Position numbers and translations under genes: made by a program | Shown: one piece after another, positions 1 to 11,486 of the stretch | Layout: each line of letters opens with the position of its first letter | How positions within the stretch are numbered: the first letter of the stretch is position 1 | Notes under the pieces: model-generated | What the model saw: only the letters and a program-made list of their open reading frames with translations | Told to the model about the DNA's origin: nothing | Databases searched by the model: none | NCBI GenBank assembly: GCA_032158295.1 | Contig: CM063263.1 | Location: 11,976,974 to 12,040,973, forward strand | Direction of reading: 5' to 3' | DNA from: Pycnopodia helianthoides | Taxonomy: Eukaryota > Echinodermata > Asteroidea > Forcipulatida > Asteriidae | Length of the DNA stretch: 64,000 nt

Positions 1-42
1 CGCGGTTCTCCCTGTTCCGCCGTTGTGCTGCCTGTGAGCCAT
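1..42 (-). CDS. Copy C: first coding exon of a third paralogue (partial)
   Basis: The start codon is at 42-40 on the minus strand, and the frame opens MAHRQHNG exactly as in exon 1 of copy A. The 50 or so bases upstream of the ATG also match the same place in copy A (36953-37001). Compared with copy A the visible coding part lacks 4 bases between about positions 8 and 20, which would shift the frame. The exon runs off the window at position 1, so the rest of this gene must lie to the left. Confidence 0.7.
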   Translation of the reverse strand, partial: MAHRQHNGGTGRTA

Positions 43-1544
43 CTACACACAACTATTGGGATGAGAGTGTTTTCCCTGAACAATGTTAACTACGGTGGCC
101 CACAACTGTCACGGCAAAACCAAAAGCATGTGGGTTAAAGGTCGAAAGGAGTCGCGGTGATTCATGGGTTAGGTTATCAATAAATGTATGCACAGGGAAG
201 AGTGAAATCATACATGTGGCCGTTTGCAAGCAAATCATGCGATGAGACCAACTGTAACCACAAAAAACCTTTTTGACGGTATAAGATAATACGCACCATA
301 GTAGAAAGTTTGAATGGACAAGCAGAGAAAAAAGTCCAACCGGTTCGCACTCAAGATGTTCAAAAAGCGTCGGGTTTTGAGATAATAATTATGAGAAAAT
401 TCTCCAAAGGTCGTGCGAGAATTCTGTATCGAAAAGCAAGCCTTCAAAAACGTTTGAGGCGTCATGTGCAGTTCTTTATAGAAGGGGAAAGGAAGAGGGC
501 AAAACACAAGAAAATCAGGTTTAAGTGGGGGAGGGGGGAGGGGGCGCCTGAGGGAGGGCGTGGGAAGGAAGGAAGGAAGGAGACAGAGCAGTGCCCAATA
601 AATATTCCGCGAATTAGTGATTGTCACAGTGCGGGAAATTGGAAACAAATTCCGGTGGAATAAGCCAGCCGGAAAGATAAATAGGCAGAGAGTGGTTTAT
701 GCAGATGAACACTGCATGGTTTTGGTATGGTCTCTGGGAATTTTAAACCATCCCAAGACTGTTTGGATGTTGTTTCGGTAGGAGACAATGGTCTCTGGCT
801 TAGGAAAAGTCAAACGGCAATGGTTAATACAGACCTTTTCTTTGATGTATGCATGTAATTTCACAGAAGAAGGGGGGGGGGGGGTTGGTTTGTTGGTTTT
901 GGTTAAATAAAGGGGAGAAAGAAGAGAAGACTTACTAAAAATAACTTTTTCCGGTGATAATATTATGTAGAGCCACTTTTGTTTGTACCTTTAATGGAAG
1001 GGCTCAGAACATATTCTGTGCGTTTTATAAGCTGCACTTCATCAGTCACCATTTTGGCTTTTGTATCCTTTTTTATGCAAGTTTTAGAGATTAGTATTTG
1101 TCGTTTGTTTATAGCTTACGTAATCTCGTCTTGATACAAGCCCTGATCTCTTCTTTCATTTTGTGTACCCGATTGTGTTCCTGTAGTAATTCAAGCAGGA
1201 ATTGCAAGTTCTGTTCTTCCATTTTTTTGTAAAGTAAGTTTTCGGCCCGAGACAATTTATCTGGGGAAGTCGACACCGTACTTTCACATTGTGGACATCC
1301 TAAGATAAAAAGGAAGACGACATATTCAAACTAATGGGTGGCACTTCCAGAGGTCCGTAGGAATGCGCGGGAGTTGAGAGGTGTGTGGCCTTTTTTGTAA
1401 AAAAAAATATATATATACTCGATTACAAAATAAACTCGATAGCGAGCATCCGTAGATAATTTTACAGGTAGAGTTTTGCTTGTTCATCAAGGAACTGGCA
1501 GAGTCAGAGTGGAGGGGTGCTGGGCTGCATCGACGCAGCAGACC

Positions 1545-1739
1545 AGGGCTCAATTTCATAGAGCTGCTTAAGCAGCAAATATTGCTTATAAGTTTTCTGC
1601 TAAACAAAAATAAGCAGGATACCAGTCACAAATAGTACGTGTGGAATGCTATTTTGGCTGGTAATCTTATTCTGGTAAGCATATTTTTATTGTGCTTAGC
1701 CACTTTTTGTGCTTAAGCAGCTCTATGAAATTGGGCCCT
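1545..1739. mobile_element. MITE, GGGCCCAATTTCATAG family (insertion absent from copy B spacer)
   Basis: Inverted ends: AGGGCTCAATTTCATAGAGC on the left, GCTCTATGAAATTGGGCCC on the right. The matching site at about 37612 reads GCAGACCTGAAAACGG without the element, giving an empty site. Typical non-autonomous DNA transposon length of about 195 bp; no coding capacity. Confidence 0.8.
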
Positions 1740-2009
1740 GAATACGGCAGGCGCATCGCTGGGCAGGTGAAATAAATAATTACAGAAATTGCTCGGTTCG
1801 CCACATTTTATTCAAACGATTTCCCCCCTGATATCATAGCAAGCGAAAATGCAACCAGCAAATACCTCCATTGTCTGTTGGCAAATACCATGGTACCATG
1901 GAGGTAGAAATGGCACACAAAAGGAACACACAACCCATGGCTTGTGGATCGGCTGTATTGTTGCTTCAACATTATCATGCAAAATAATTTCCCCCCGGGG
2001 GTTCAAAAA

Positions 2010-2552
2010 TTCAAAAAAGTGAAAAATATTGATGCTTCATTTAACACCTTTCTCGAATTCATTTAATGTGTACCCTGTTCCATTACGAACATGTATAGAT
2101 GACACAAATTTCAAAAGTGAAAAATATTGATGCTTCATTTAACACCTTTTCGGATATTCATTTAATGGTAACCTGTTTCCATTACGAACATGTATAGATG
2201 ACAAAAATTTCAAAAAGTGAAAAATATTGATGCTTCATTTAACACCTTTCTCGGATATTCATTTAATGTGTAACCTGTTTCCATTACGAACATGTATAGA
2301 TGACACAAATTTCAAAAGTGAAAAATATTGATGCTTCATTTAACACCTTTTTCGGATATTCATTTAATGTGTAACCTGTTTCCATTACGAACATGTATAG
2401 ATGACAAAAATTTCAAAAAGTGAAAAATATTGATGCTTCATTTAACACCTTTCTCGAATATTCATTTAATGTGTAACCTGTTTCCATTACGAACATGTAT
2501 AGATGACAAAAATTTCGAAAAGTGAAAAATATTGATGCTTCATTTAACACCA
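2010..2552. repeat. Tandem repeat, about 101-bp unit, roughly 5.4 copies
   Basis: Each unit contains GAAAAATATTGATGCTTCAT, CATTTAATG and ACGAACATGTATAGATGAC. Units start near 2010, 2110, 2209, 2311, 2411 and 2514. The matching part of the other spacer (about 37940-38010) has a single diverged unit, so the array expanded only on this side. Confidence 0.92.
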
Positions 2553-4854
2553 GATTTGTAAAATATCGGTTTGTAAAATATACACAAGGTTTAGGCCTGT
2601 TAAAGTTATTATCTTTTGTTTCGACGAATCAAGATCATTTAAACTGGTAATTTTAACTGATTTTGTAGTAAATATTGGGCGTTGTGCGATTGTAACAAGT
2701 CAGTTCTATTCAATAACACACATCAATTACAAGGGCGGGTAAGGATTTTAGTGTCAGAGGTTTTATTGGTAAACCCGTAATTTGTTTGGTTATTGCTCTT
2801 AGTTTTTAGTTTTTCTTTAATGATTCTATCAGCATAATTAGTTGTATTTAAAAAAAAAATCAACTGTAATGTTATGAGCATACTTGATAAAGCAAAATTC
2901 CAGTTCATGGACAATACAAAAACAAAACAAATTAATTGAATTTTAATGTTATGAGCATGCTTGACAAAGCAAATTCACATTATATGGGGAAAAATGAATT
3001 GAATTGGAACGAGTAAATTAATGTTTTTTGATCGGCTAAAAAGTTTACGACTCGATGTTTGAAAACGGCGAAAGCATAGTAAGTCTTCTCCCTTCTATAA
3101 TTAATTCGCCTGGGCAGTTTACAATTGGTAAATCGCACCGGGTGAATTAGAAATCCGCGACTTTCGTTTTAGTCATGTTCTGAATTCGCACCCGTTAAAA
3201 AAAAATACACTTCCTTGCTCCAACGACCGGTATGAGCTTTAACGTTCACAGGTTTATTCCGTGTAATTTTTAATAATAGTTGGATTACCACGGTAGTGTG
3301 GATATACTGGTCTTTGACAATAACCAATGTTGTCCACGTGAAATCTCGAAGAACGATGAAACTTCAGATGTAGAGAAACAGAGAATAAAAACTTACTCTT
3401 AACAGTTTACTCTTTCTTTGGTGCGTCGATATCCGAGTGTTCCAAAAGAACCGTCAATTTAATCACAAATTCAATTGGTGCTCAATAATGCACACACTTT
3501 GGAAAGGTTCGCGTTTCCTCCCTAACTCATGTGTAAGTTTATCATATGTGGGTCGACCAAAGTGGCAAGAAAGCTCAACCATGTGCCTGGCGATCAGTCC
3601 GTTATGAAGTTGTTCCTTGTTACGTCTTCATATACAGTCCAGTTAATTTACCCCTTGAAAAAACCCGTCATGTTCGACGGAGTCTGCAGGTGATTATACA
3701 GTTCGTTTCGTACGTAAAAAGTCTAATTTTGTGTCATTGGATTTTCAATACAAATATCAAGCTATTGTTGAAAGTGCGGGTTGATCCTCTCGGTAGCTGC
3801 AATGATGTATGGGAAAGTGGTTGGTGAACAATCCAGTTCTCCATGCTTGGTCGAACCTGGTTGCATCTAGCCGAGCTAGACTTGAATAAACTTCAACGTT
3901 GTTTGTTCCTTTTGTTAATATTTGAACTTTGCTTACCATTGGCACCATTCAAAACTATTCACCTCTACACTGTTCGCGCAGACAGGGGCACGGGGGGAGG
4001 CAAATTCCCCCCAGTAATTTGTTTTGCCCCCCCCCCTCCAGTTTTTTCCCCGATGGCGGAAATTTAGTTTAATCCCAAACAAATGCACCCAATTTGTTAC
4101 AATGTTGTTTGCGCTGTAAATAATAAACTCAATTTCATCCATCATAATTAGCTGGCACCATAAAAAAAAGCCCAATACACTTTCCATCTCCGGCAATGTT
4201 AATAAAATGTGGATTTATTTATCTGTACAAGCTTGGAAACTTGCTATAAATTGAAATGCATTGTCTGCCCCAAACCCTAAGCAGCCATTGTACACGCAGT
4301 TCGCACAACACGTCAGTTGGAACCAACATCAATAACGTCCACATTCCAAAAGGAACAAGTCGTTATGGCACTGATACAACTTACACAAGTCTTTAGAAAT
4401 GTCATTTACAAATGACTTAGCAAAGCTGTATTGTCTCTCAGGAATGCGATAGACTGTTGAAAAAAACCTGTAAACTGTTGAAAGCGCAAAAGCTTGCGAG
4501 TGCGAAGCCTATGCGGCGTGGGGTCTGGGGCCCGCAGGAGGGCCCTGGAGATTTTTTGAAGTACATTCTCTGTGATGCACATTAGGGCTTCTTGTGGTCT
4601 GTTAAGAGAAATTAATTTTTTAATTCCTACATGTTTTTAAAGTTAACTTTGTTTCCAAACAACGGTTTAAGACTGCATGAAATGAATGCCTAGAACAATT
4701 AGTGTAAAAATAAACTGCAGTTTATACGTACACGTAGGCCCTAGAAAGCAAAGTCTTTTTTTTTTCTTTTTTTTTTACTTGATGTTTATCTTGGGTTTTA
4801 AAAGTCCAACTCTGCAATCTGGGGCGTTATTCTTAGTCAACAACCGTCAAAGAC

Positions 4855-5055
4855 AGTGCGAAGATATTTGCAAAGATATTTGCGACATCGCAAATATTTG
4901 CAAAGATATTGCGACATCGCAAAAATTTGCAAAGATATTTGCGACATCGCAGATATTGCAAAGATTTGCAACATTGCAAATATTTGCAAACATCGCAAAT
5001 ATTTGCAAAGATATTTGCGACATCGCAAATATTTGCAAAGATATTTGCGATGTGC
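4855..5055. repeat. Short tandem repeat of a GATATTTGCGACATCGCAAA unit
   Basis: Degenerate repetition of GCAAATATTTGCAAAGATAT and GCGACATC elements, partly self-complementary. It creates long open frames in several phases on both strands, none meaningful. Absent from the other spacer at about 41750. Confidence 0.9.
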
Positions 5056-6293
5056 GATGTCCCTTCAGGGCAACCAATACTGCGCGCACGTAATTGGTTT
5101 CTACTGGGTACTTATAACTCCACTGCAAATTAGACTTGTTACCAGTCCATCCATTGTCGAAGGTTTTAGCGCAAACCAAATCTTTCGCGACCGTGCTCTA
5201 TGTCCTACCCCTCCCCCCTATTTTCTCATCGGATTTATACGATTCACACGGGTCAACTTTGGGGGCCCCAAAAAACGGATTTCCGGTAAAAAAAAAAAAA
5301 AAAAAAACTATTAAAAAACGGAGGAATCACATTGTTCAACGCTGAGTCAGAGTGATTTTAGAGCACTGACATTCTAATACAATATTTAATTCGTAAAACC
5401 TATAAAGAAAGCTGCAGACGACTTTCAAACATACGTGAATCTTAAAACAACAGTCTAAACGTGCCCGAACAAATTTTGTTTAAAGTAAATTACTAAAACT
5501 ATTGATCTTACAATGGTGGAAGTAAAAAATATTGAATGTTAGCATTGCTTGTAATCAATAAAAAAAATAAGCCATGTTGAATCTGAAGGAAAACAAAATT
5601 CACGTGTAATTAAAAAACCGACATAAGCACACGTCAGTCTAGTACAATCTATGGTACAATCCACCACCAACTTGTATTCTGTAGACATCGTGCAGCCATT
5701 CTTAAACCAGCTGTATGTGATAAACAGTTCGTCGTCGTCCCGCCGTGAGTGTAGCGCAGGCAACACGGAACATGACAATAGTTAGGGGATAGTAGCTACG
5801 GGTACAGACTAAAACCCTTGTAAAACAAAACAAAATTAATGGTCTGGCTCCCTACCCCTCCCACGAGCTCCGAGTTCAAGCCCCCCCCCCGGTTTGTCTC
5901 TCTGGCCTCATGAGACACGGCACCAGCTGAAAGTTAACATTCCCCCGGCTCCCCACAAGAATGCGCCGTAAAACACGCCTCCGTTGCACGGACTCTCTGA
6001 ATGCGATTCTTTCATTCGATTTTTCATCACTATACAACATGTAACCATAATCAGAATACATAGCCTTTTGTGTCAAATACTAATGAATAATTTCTAAAAA
6101 GAAAACTTTACACTTGGTTCAGTCATTTACTTTTACGGCTGGAAGTAAAACTAACTCTGAAGATCACACGATTTATACGATAAATCACGTGACCCATGTT
6201 TTATTTTAAATGCTCGAAAACGGCCAAATTTGATGGTTTCCTTTAGGAACCATTTTTGTCCATTCCGGATAGACTTTTGGAGTCATGTTTTAG

Positions 6294-6299
6294 TTTATT
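6294..6299 (-). terminator. Candidate polyadenylation signal, copy A
   Basis: AATAAA on the minus strand about 280 bases after the stop codon of copy A. At the matching place copy B reads AATAGA, so if used it is specific to copy A. Not confirmed by transcript data. Confidence 0.35.
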
Positions 6300-6577
6300 T
6301 TGAAGCCCAAAGAGCTCAACGAAGCCGGTGTGTCCCTTAAATTTCATGACACACTCTTTCAAGCGCTTTTTATAGCCCCAAATCGCCCAAACCAAGGCAA
6401 CGTTTCCCTGTACAGTTCTATCCGTTTATGTTGGCAGTCTGGACCTGGACTTTCACAATGTCTCAGATTTCAGCCAATGACACAATCCCAAGTTAGTTCA
6501 TTGATCCCAATAGGTGCATAATTAATAATTCCAATCCAATCCATATTAATCCCTGATAATCTTCGGCAGTATTTGCC

Positions 6578-6730
6578 CTAATTTGAATCCAAATGCCACT
6601 TTTGAAACCAGACAAAACATCTGGTGCGTATCAAGTAAAAGATTAGCTCAAACACTTCCAGGACTGTGATAAAAGAGAAGCCGATATAAAGTCCGATTGT
6701 TCCTCCCACATCACCAAAGAGACTTGTGCC
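6578..6730 (-). CDS. Copy A exon 28: TM2, selectivity filter and stop, intact
   Basis: 51 codons. [20 protein letters not shown], then [14 protein letters not shown] and a short basic tail ending HLDSN and TAG. The family consensus is (L)GGxxGLFxGxSxLSxxExxE. The filter triplet is Gly-Phe-Ser where most relatives have Gly-Ala-Ser or Gly-Ser-Ser. The C-tail is only about 15 residues and has no PPxY motif. Acceptor TTCTTTTAG. Confidence 0.94.
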   Translation of the reverse strand, partial: GTSLFGDVGGTIGLYIGFSFITVLEVFELIFYLIRTRCFVWFQKWHLDSN

Positions 6731-6807
6731 CTAAAAGAACATAGAGAAAAAAAGGGAGGTAATGGAAAATGGATGTCAGTCACTTTGTGAGGTCGCCATT
6801 TAGTACC

Positions 6808-7575
6808 ACGGTCACTTCGTACCTTGGTCACTTTGCACCTTGGTCACTTCGTACCTTGGTTATTTTGCACCTTGGTCATTTTGTACCTTGGTCACTTGGT
6901 CCCTACTTCTTTGTACCTTGGTCATTTTGTACCTTGGTCATTTTGTACCTTGGTCACTTTGCACCTTGGTCATTTTGTACCTTGGTCACTTGGTCCCTAC
7001 TTCTTTGTACCTTGGTCATTTTGTACCTTGGTCATTTTGTACCTTGGGCACTTTGTACCTTGGTCACTTCGTACCTTGGTTATTTTGTACTTTGGTCACT
7101 TTGCACCTTGGTCATTTTGTACCTTGGTCACTTGGTCCCTACTTCTTTGTACCTTGGTCATTTTGTACCTTGGTCATTTTGTACCTTTTTTACTTTGTAC
7201 CTTGATCATTTTGCACCTTGGTCACTTTGTACCTTGGTCACTTTGTACATTGGTCACTTTGTACCTTAGTCACTTTGTACCTTGGTCACTTTGTACCTTG
7301 ATCATTTTGTACCTTTGTCACTCTGTACCTTGGTCACTCTGTACCTTGGTCACTCTGTACCTTGGTCACTTTGTACCTTGGTCATGTTGTACCTTGGTCA
7401 CTTTGTACCTTGGTCATTTTGTACCTTGGTAACTTTGTACCTTGGTCATTTTGTACCTTGGTCACTTTGTACCTTGATCATTTTGTACCTTGGTCACTTT
7501 GTACCTTGGTCACTTTGACCTTGATCATTTTGTACCTTGGTCACTTCGCATCTTGGTCATTTTGTACCTTGGTCA
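6808..7575. repeat. Minisatellite, 16-17 bp unit (CTTTGTACCTTGGTCA), last intron of copy A
   Basis: Dozens of units of TTTGTACCTTGGTCACT with T/C and C/A variants. It is open in all plus frames and encodes a meaningless [13 protein letters not shown] repeat, so those frames should not be called genes. It lies between exon 27 and the TM2 exon. Copy B has only about 130 bp of the same repeat. Confidence 0.95.
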
Positions 7576-7910
7576 CTTCGTATTGTCAGCCGAGTTAGTT
7601 CGTACCTTCCCTACTTCTGTACTGCAATGCTGTTGTGCACTCAACCTTACCTCCAAAGTCTACATTACAAAGCTAGGGAGGCAGCACATCATAAGTTGTT
7701 GCACTCAATTCCGATTCGTTCACTAACCAATCGTGCTATGAGTTTTGTGAAATGTGCGCGTGCTACACACAAAATGTATGACTGTGTGTTCCGAATTGCC
7801 GAATTTGTTTTTATATTTTAAAGCAAAACAGAATATTAAATTTGTATCTTGAATTTTGTATCATACTTAGTAGATGTTTTAAAGCAAAACACAACATCAA
7901 ATTTACTTAC

Positions 7911-7986
7911 AGAGTAAGCTTCAATTTCTCGTGTCTCTTGATAATTAAGTTCCTCATAGAACACCTTCAGTCGAACCAGGTTTCGG
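7911..7986 (-). CDS. Copy A exon 27: pre-TM2 strand (VFYEELNY)
   Basis: Phase 2 to 0. [20 protein letters not shown], then IEAYS. L-x-V-x-Y/F-x-E-L-N-Y is the conserved wrist strand leading into TM2 in DEG/ENaC proteins. Acceptor ATATGCACAG, donor GTAAGTAA. Confidence 0.9.
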
Positions 7987-8021
7987 CTGTGCATATTAGG
8001 ATGAGAAGATTGTTAGTTTAA

Positions 8022-8310
8022 TAGATACCAGGCAATCTCGTCAGGATACCAGGCAATCTCGTCAGGATACCAGGCAATCTCGGCAGTCTAGATGGTAAGA
8101 CAATATTATTTGGTATGGCAAATATATATTTCTAAATATCATCTAGAATGGCAAAGGTCGTGGGTTTGAATTCCACCCGAGTAATATGCCTCTGGATTGT
8201 TAGCTTAATAGAAACCGGGCAATCTCGGTGGGCTACCAGGCAATCTTGGCAGTTTAGTTGGTAAGACTTCTGCTCTAGAATGGCAAAGGTTGTGGATTCG
8301 AATCCCACTG
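8022..8310 (+). repeat. CAGGCAATCTCG repeats with two tRNA-like units, copy A intron 26
   Basis: Three or so 21-bp units (GATACCAGGCAATCTCGTCAG) followed by two tRNA-like sequences with a B-box-like GGTTTGAATTCC or GATTCGAATCCC and CCCGAGTAA ends. The first unit has an internal insertion. Copy B carries four cleaner units at 43807-44288. Confidence 0.8.
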
Positions 8311-8533
8311 AGTAAAAAAAATGTCTGGTTTTTCTTCCACAGAACTTGGAGAAGTACTGAGTATACAGTGCTTTACATACATCGGTGAAAGGGTAGAACC
8401 AAATAATATTGTAAGTATTACTGGTATAATGACATTCCCAATAATTCCAACGAAATATACCGTTTAAAAAAATTCACATTTGTAAATTTATAGACCCTCT
8501 TATGTTTAGATTGTCATCTGCTTTAATCGTTAC

Positions 8534-8604
8534 CTGATATCACTTGCTGTTCGGATTTTCTTCGTTCCGTCATTGATAAAGTGAATGTTTCGCAGAAGAT
8601 GCGG
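8534..8604 (-). CDS. Copy A exon 26: DEG/ENaC lower palm
   Basis: Phase 0 to 2. [20 protein letters not shown]. Position and phase place it between the WPS segment and the pre-TM2 strand, where the family has a variable helix. Acceptor TTTTTTCAG, donor GTAACGAT. Confidence 0.82.
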
Positions 8605-9008
8605 CTGAAAAAATTGGGCAAAGAGGATATAAAAACAACAATGCAGGGATGAGATTTGAGGTATGTGAACATTCCTGAAAAAATTGCTTCTTGGCCTGGG
8701 CTCCCTCCTTATTCTATACCCAGAACATCTCAGATGTTACAATTCAGGTTTACAGACTCTGTGCATCAGTACAAAACTACAGGTTTGGGCACAATGTGGA
8801 CTATTTCTTTCTTCCTTTGGTGGTTGCTTTACTTCTTTCAAGAAAATTTGAAGGCTCAAGGAGATTTTAAGAAAATCTTGAAATCAGGAAAAATATGTAG
8901 CACACCATGCTAAATCAATCACAAGAACCCTCTCTGCCCTTACAGGTACCCATTTATCCCTGGGTGAAGAGAAGCAATTATAGTCAAGTGTCTTGCTCAA
9001 GGACACAA

Positions 9009-9100
9009 GTGTCATGACCGGGATTCAAACCCACATCCTGATGACTTAGCCACCAGAACTCGATACTTATTCACTAAAACCGCTCGGCCATGACACGCTA
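9009..9100 (-). repeat. tRNA-Ser-like SINE head, copy A
   Basis: On the minus strand reads like a class II tRNA start (CATGGCCGAGCGG) through to GGGTTTGAATCCCGG. Part of a SINE whose body (8925-9010) includes GTCCTTGAGCAAGACACTTG. The matching copy B element is 45262-45353. Confidence 0.75.
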
Positions 9101-9230
9101 CATGCTCAAAACAGGGCATTTGAATAATTTGATATCAGCTGAACTTTTCCAAATGTTTTGATACAATTCTTTCAAAATGGCTGTGATTTAACAAAGTATA
9201 AAATTAAAAAAACTGAGATTGTAAGCCTAC

Positions 9231-9288
9231 CATAAAAGATGTTGATGGCCAAACTGTCTGTGACACAGCGTACTCGTACAGACGATCC
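9231..9288 (-). CDS. Copy A exon 25: DEG/ENaC WPS segment
   Basis: Phase 2 to 0. [20 protein letters not shown]. The Y-x(n)-S-x(n)-WPS motif is diagnostic of DEG/ENaC channels just after the cysteine cluster. Donor GTAGGCTT. Confidence 0.9.
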
Positions 9289-9947
9289 CTGGATAAAAAA
9301 AAACCCTAAATTATAGCAAATATTTAACACTTAATATTTAAAGCACATGTATAACATTTGTAATTGTCAAAGACACGTATCTGCACTTTATGTAACCCAA
9401 CATATACATGAAATAACAAACTTGTGAAAGTTTAAGCTCAATCGGTAGTCTGAGTCACAAGAAAATAGTGAAAAACCCTATCATATGTTTTCACTGTTTT
9501 CAAACATCGGGTTTTAGACACGTGAGCAATAAAGACTAGTTGTTTTACTCATTTCCTACAAACTTGTGAAACAAGGGAAGTTTTCAAAAGTTCAGCATTT
9601 CAAGCAAAACTAATTCAAGGGAAGTTTTCCACCATGACCTTCTTTATACCATGTACGTTATGTGCAAATCTGTGAACAACTATACTTTCATTCTTACCAA
9701 TGTTGTTGGTTTGTTGGTCTGTTTACTTTTTCCCTTCTCATTATAAAGCCATTACTTTTTAAAATTGTGATAGACAACCTTTACAACTTTGCTTTGTTAT
9801 TTTCAAAATCAAGTTTTCACTTTGAAATCAGAATTTCTAATTCATCGATCTAATTTTACTGAAGCAGTTTACTGAAGGCGCTATTTCATTTGGTCAACAA
9901 TATTAGAACAGGATTTAATTTTTAACTTTGATAATTGCTCTACTTAC

Positions 9948-10020
9948 TCGCACTGCTGTTCACAAGAACAGTTCAGCAAAAAGTTAACATGGAGATAGTT
10001 TATCATCTGCTTGCATAGAT
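9948..10020 (-). CDS. Copy A exon 24: DEG/ENaC NCSCEQQC segment
   Basis: Phase 1 to 2. [20 protein letters not shown], then EQQCE. C-x-CxxxC cluster matches the family's CxCxxxC before the wrist. Acceptor TTCATTTAG, donor GTAAGTAG. Too short to be found by open-frame length; supported by phase and motif. Confidence 0.88.
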
Positions 10021-10162
10021 CTAAATGAAAAAACGAGCAAAATTGTTTTTAAAATAGTTGCCATACAAAAGGTTGTCTGTCCCTTATACACATGTTTCGC
10101 TTTAGACTGTTTAACCTTAACTGATTTTCCCACTACTTTTGGTTCTGTGTTTGTACAGGTAC

Positions 10163-10640
10163 TTCAAGACCTAGAAAGACCCAGTCGGCTCAGAGCAGAA
10201 AGAACTTATAAGACCAAGAAAGACCAAGTCAACTCAGAGCAGAAAGAACTTATAAGACCTAGAAAGACCCAGTCGGCTCAGAGCAGAAAGAACTTATAAG
10301 ACCTAGAAAGACCCAGTCAACTCAGAGCAGAAAGGACTTATAAGATCTAGAAAGACCCAGTCAACTCAGAGCAGAAAGAACTTATAAGACCTAGAAAGAC
10401 CCAGTCAACTCAGAGCAGAAAGAACTTATAAGACCTAGAAAGACCCAGTCAACTCAGAGCAGAAAGAACTTATAAGACCTAGAAAGACCCAGTCAACTCA
10501 GAGCAGAAAGAACTTATAAGACCTAGAAAGACCCAGTCAACTCAGAGCAGAAAATACTTATAAAACCTAGAAGAGTTTTGCTCTGTGTGCTCAGAGCAGA
10601 ATGGACTTATAAGACCTAGAAAGACCCCGTTGGCTAGAAA
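10163..10640. repeat. Tandem repeat, 44-bp unit, about 10 copies, copy A intron 23
   Basis: Unit contains GACCTAGAAAGACCCAGTCA and GAGCAGAAAGAACTTATAA. Copies at the ends are more diverged than those in the middle. No trace of the array in copy B at about 46300, where instead GTGTTTGTGAAAACAAACAC is found. Confidence 0.93.
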
Positions 10641-10789
10641 AGAAAAGAATGAGCTTTAGACAATGGAAATATTAAAATATATCAGCATATGCCGACAGTG
10701 GCCCTCACTGCAGAGTTGTTACAAGTCACATTGGTACAAATTTTAAAATATGTTTCGACTTTGCATTTTACGATTTACACATTACTCAC

Positions 10790-10895
10790 CTTGCTTGGTA
10801 TCCAAAATTTTACATCGGTTCCCGTCTACTTCGATGGAGTCTGAACAGTTGCAGATTTCTTTGACCTTCTGAAGGTAGCAGACTCGCAAACAGCG
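10790..10895 (-). CDS. Copy A exon 23: DEG/ENaC cysteine-rich palm segment
   Basis: Phase 0 to 1. [20 protein letters not shown] and [12 protein letters not shown]. The CLRxCxQ...CxC pattern is the conserved disulfide ladder of DEG/ENaC ectodomains. Acceptor TTCTTGAAG, donor GTGAGTAA. Intact. Confidence 0.92.
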
Positions 10896-11244
10896 CTTCA
10901 AGAAACAAGACAAACCACAGTTTCCAGTTATAAATGCCAACTTACTTTGATTACCTCTATACATCCAGCAGCTCACTACAGATTTGATTAAAGTGGTCAA
11001 ATACAAGAGATGTAATGATAAATTATATCAAGTAATAAACAAACATTTTATCTCTCTTTATCTCTCTCTCTCTCTAGTCGACCAAGGTCGGAATCATGTT
11101 GAGAATTAAGAGATTTGCCCATTTTTGTCTATCTGTCATTAAGATTGGAAGATCAGTTGGAAGCAACCCGCTGTCCCTGGCAGCTACATCTGTACAGCCG
11201 AGCTTTTGTCTTCCCCTATTTCTCCTTCCATGTTTTGGTGATCA

Positions 11245-11486
11245 GGGCCCAATTTCATAGAGCTGCTAAGCACGAAAATATGCTCAGCATGAAATTTCTT
11301 CCTTGATAAAAACAGGATTACCAACCAAATTTCCATTTGTTGCATATTGCTTGTTAATGGTATTCAGCTGTTGTTTGCTTATCCTGAAAATCACGTGGAA
11401 ATTTGGCTGGTAATCCTGTTTTTATCGAGGCAAAAATTTCATGCTAAGCAAATTTTTGTGCTAAGCAACTCTATGAAATTGGGCCC
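11245..11486. mobile_element. MITE, GGGCCCAATTTCATAG family, copy A intron 22
   Basis: Perfect-looking inverted ends GGGCCCAATTTCATAGAG and CTCTATGAAATTGGGCCC around about 240 bp, with further internal palindromy (GATTACCAACCAAATTTCC versus GGAAATTTGGCTGGTAATC). No coding capacity. Not seen in the copy B intron. Confidence 0.85.

Larger units (their letters stand above)
43..6577. other. Intergenic spacer between copy C and copy A
   Basis: No supportable gene. Upstream region of copy C (left) and 3' flank of copy A (right). From about 1196 onward it aligns, with gaps, to the spacer 37310-42954. The part 61-1195 has no clear partner there. Contains poly-C/G runs, a MITE (1545-1739), the 101-bp repeats (2010-2552) and the 4855-5055 repeat. 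The 235-660 open frames on both strands overlap each other, lack any domain and look like chance. Confidence 0.6.

Noticed and set aside
235..663. Overlapping 137- and 117-codon open frames on opposite strands
   Set aside because: They are shadows of one low-complexity purine-rich stretch, have no domain, no splice context and no counterpart in the other spacer.
4686..5345. Frames on both strands over the GATATTTGCGACATCGC repeat
   Set aside because: Repeat-derived, open in several frames at once, and the array is missing from the matching spacer.
6769..7821. Several long plus-strand frames encoding [13 protein letters not shown] repeats
   Set aside because: They are translations of the 16-17 bp minisatellite, whose unit length keeps frames open by chance. 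The array lies within the last intron of the channel gene.
10782..11006. Extending exon 23 upstream to include SWMYRG and TGNCGLSCFL
   Set aside because: It is open in the same frame, but TTTCTTGAAG before CGCTGTTTG is a good acceptor, joins exon 22 in phase 0, and gives the exact family pattern QRCLRxC.
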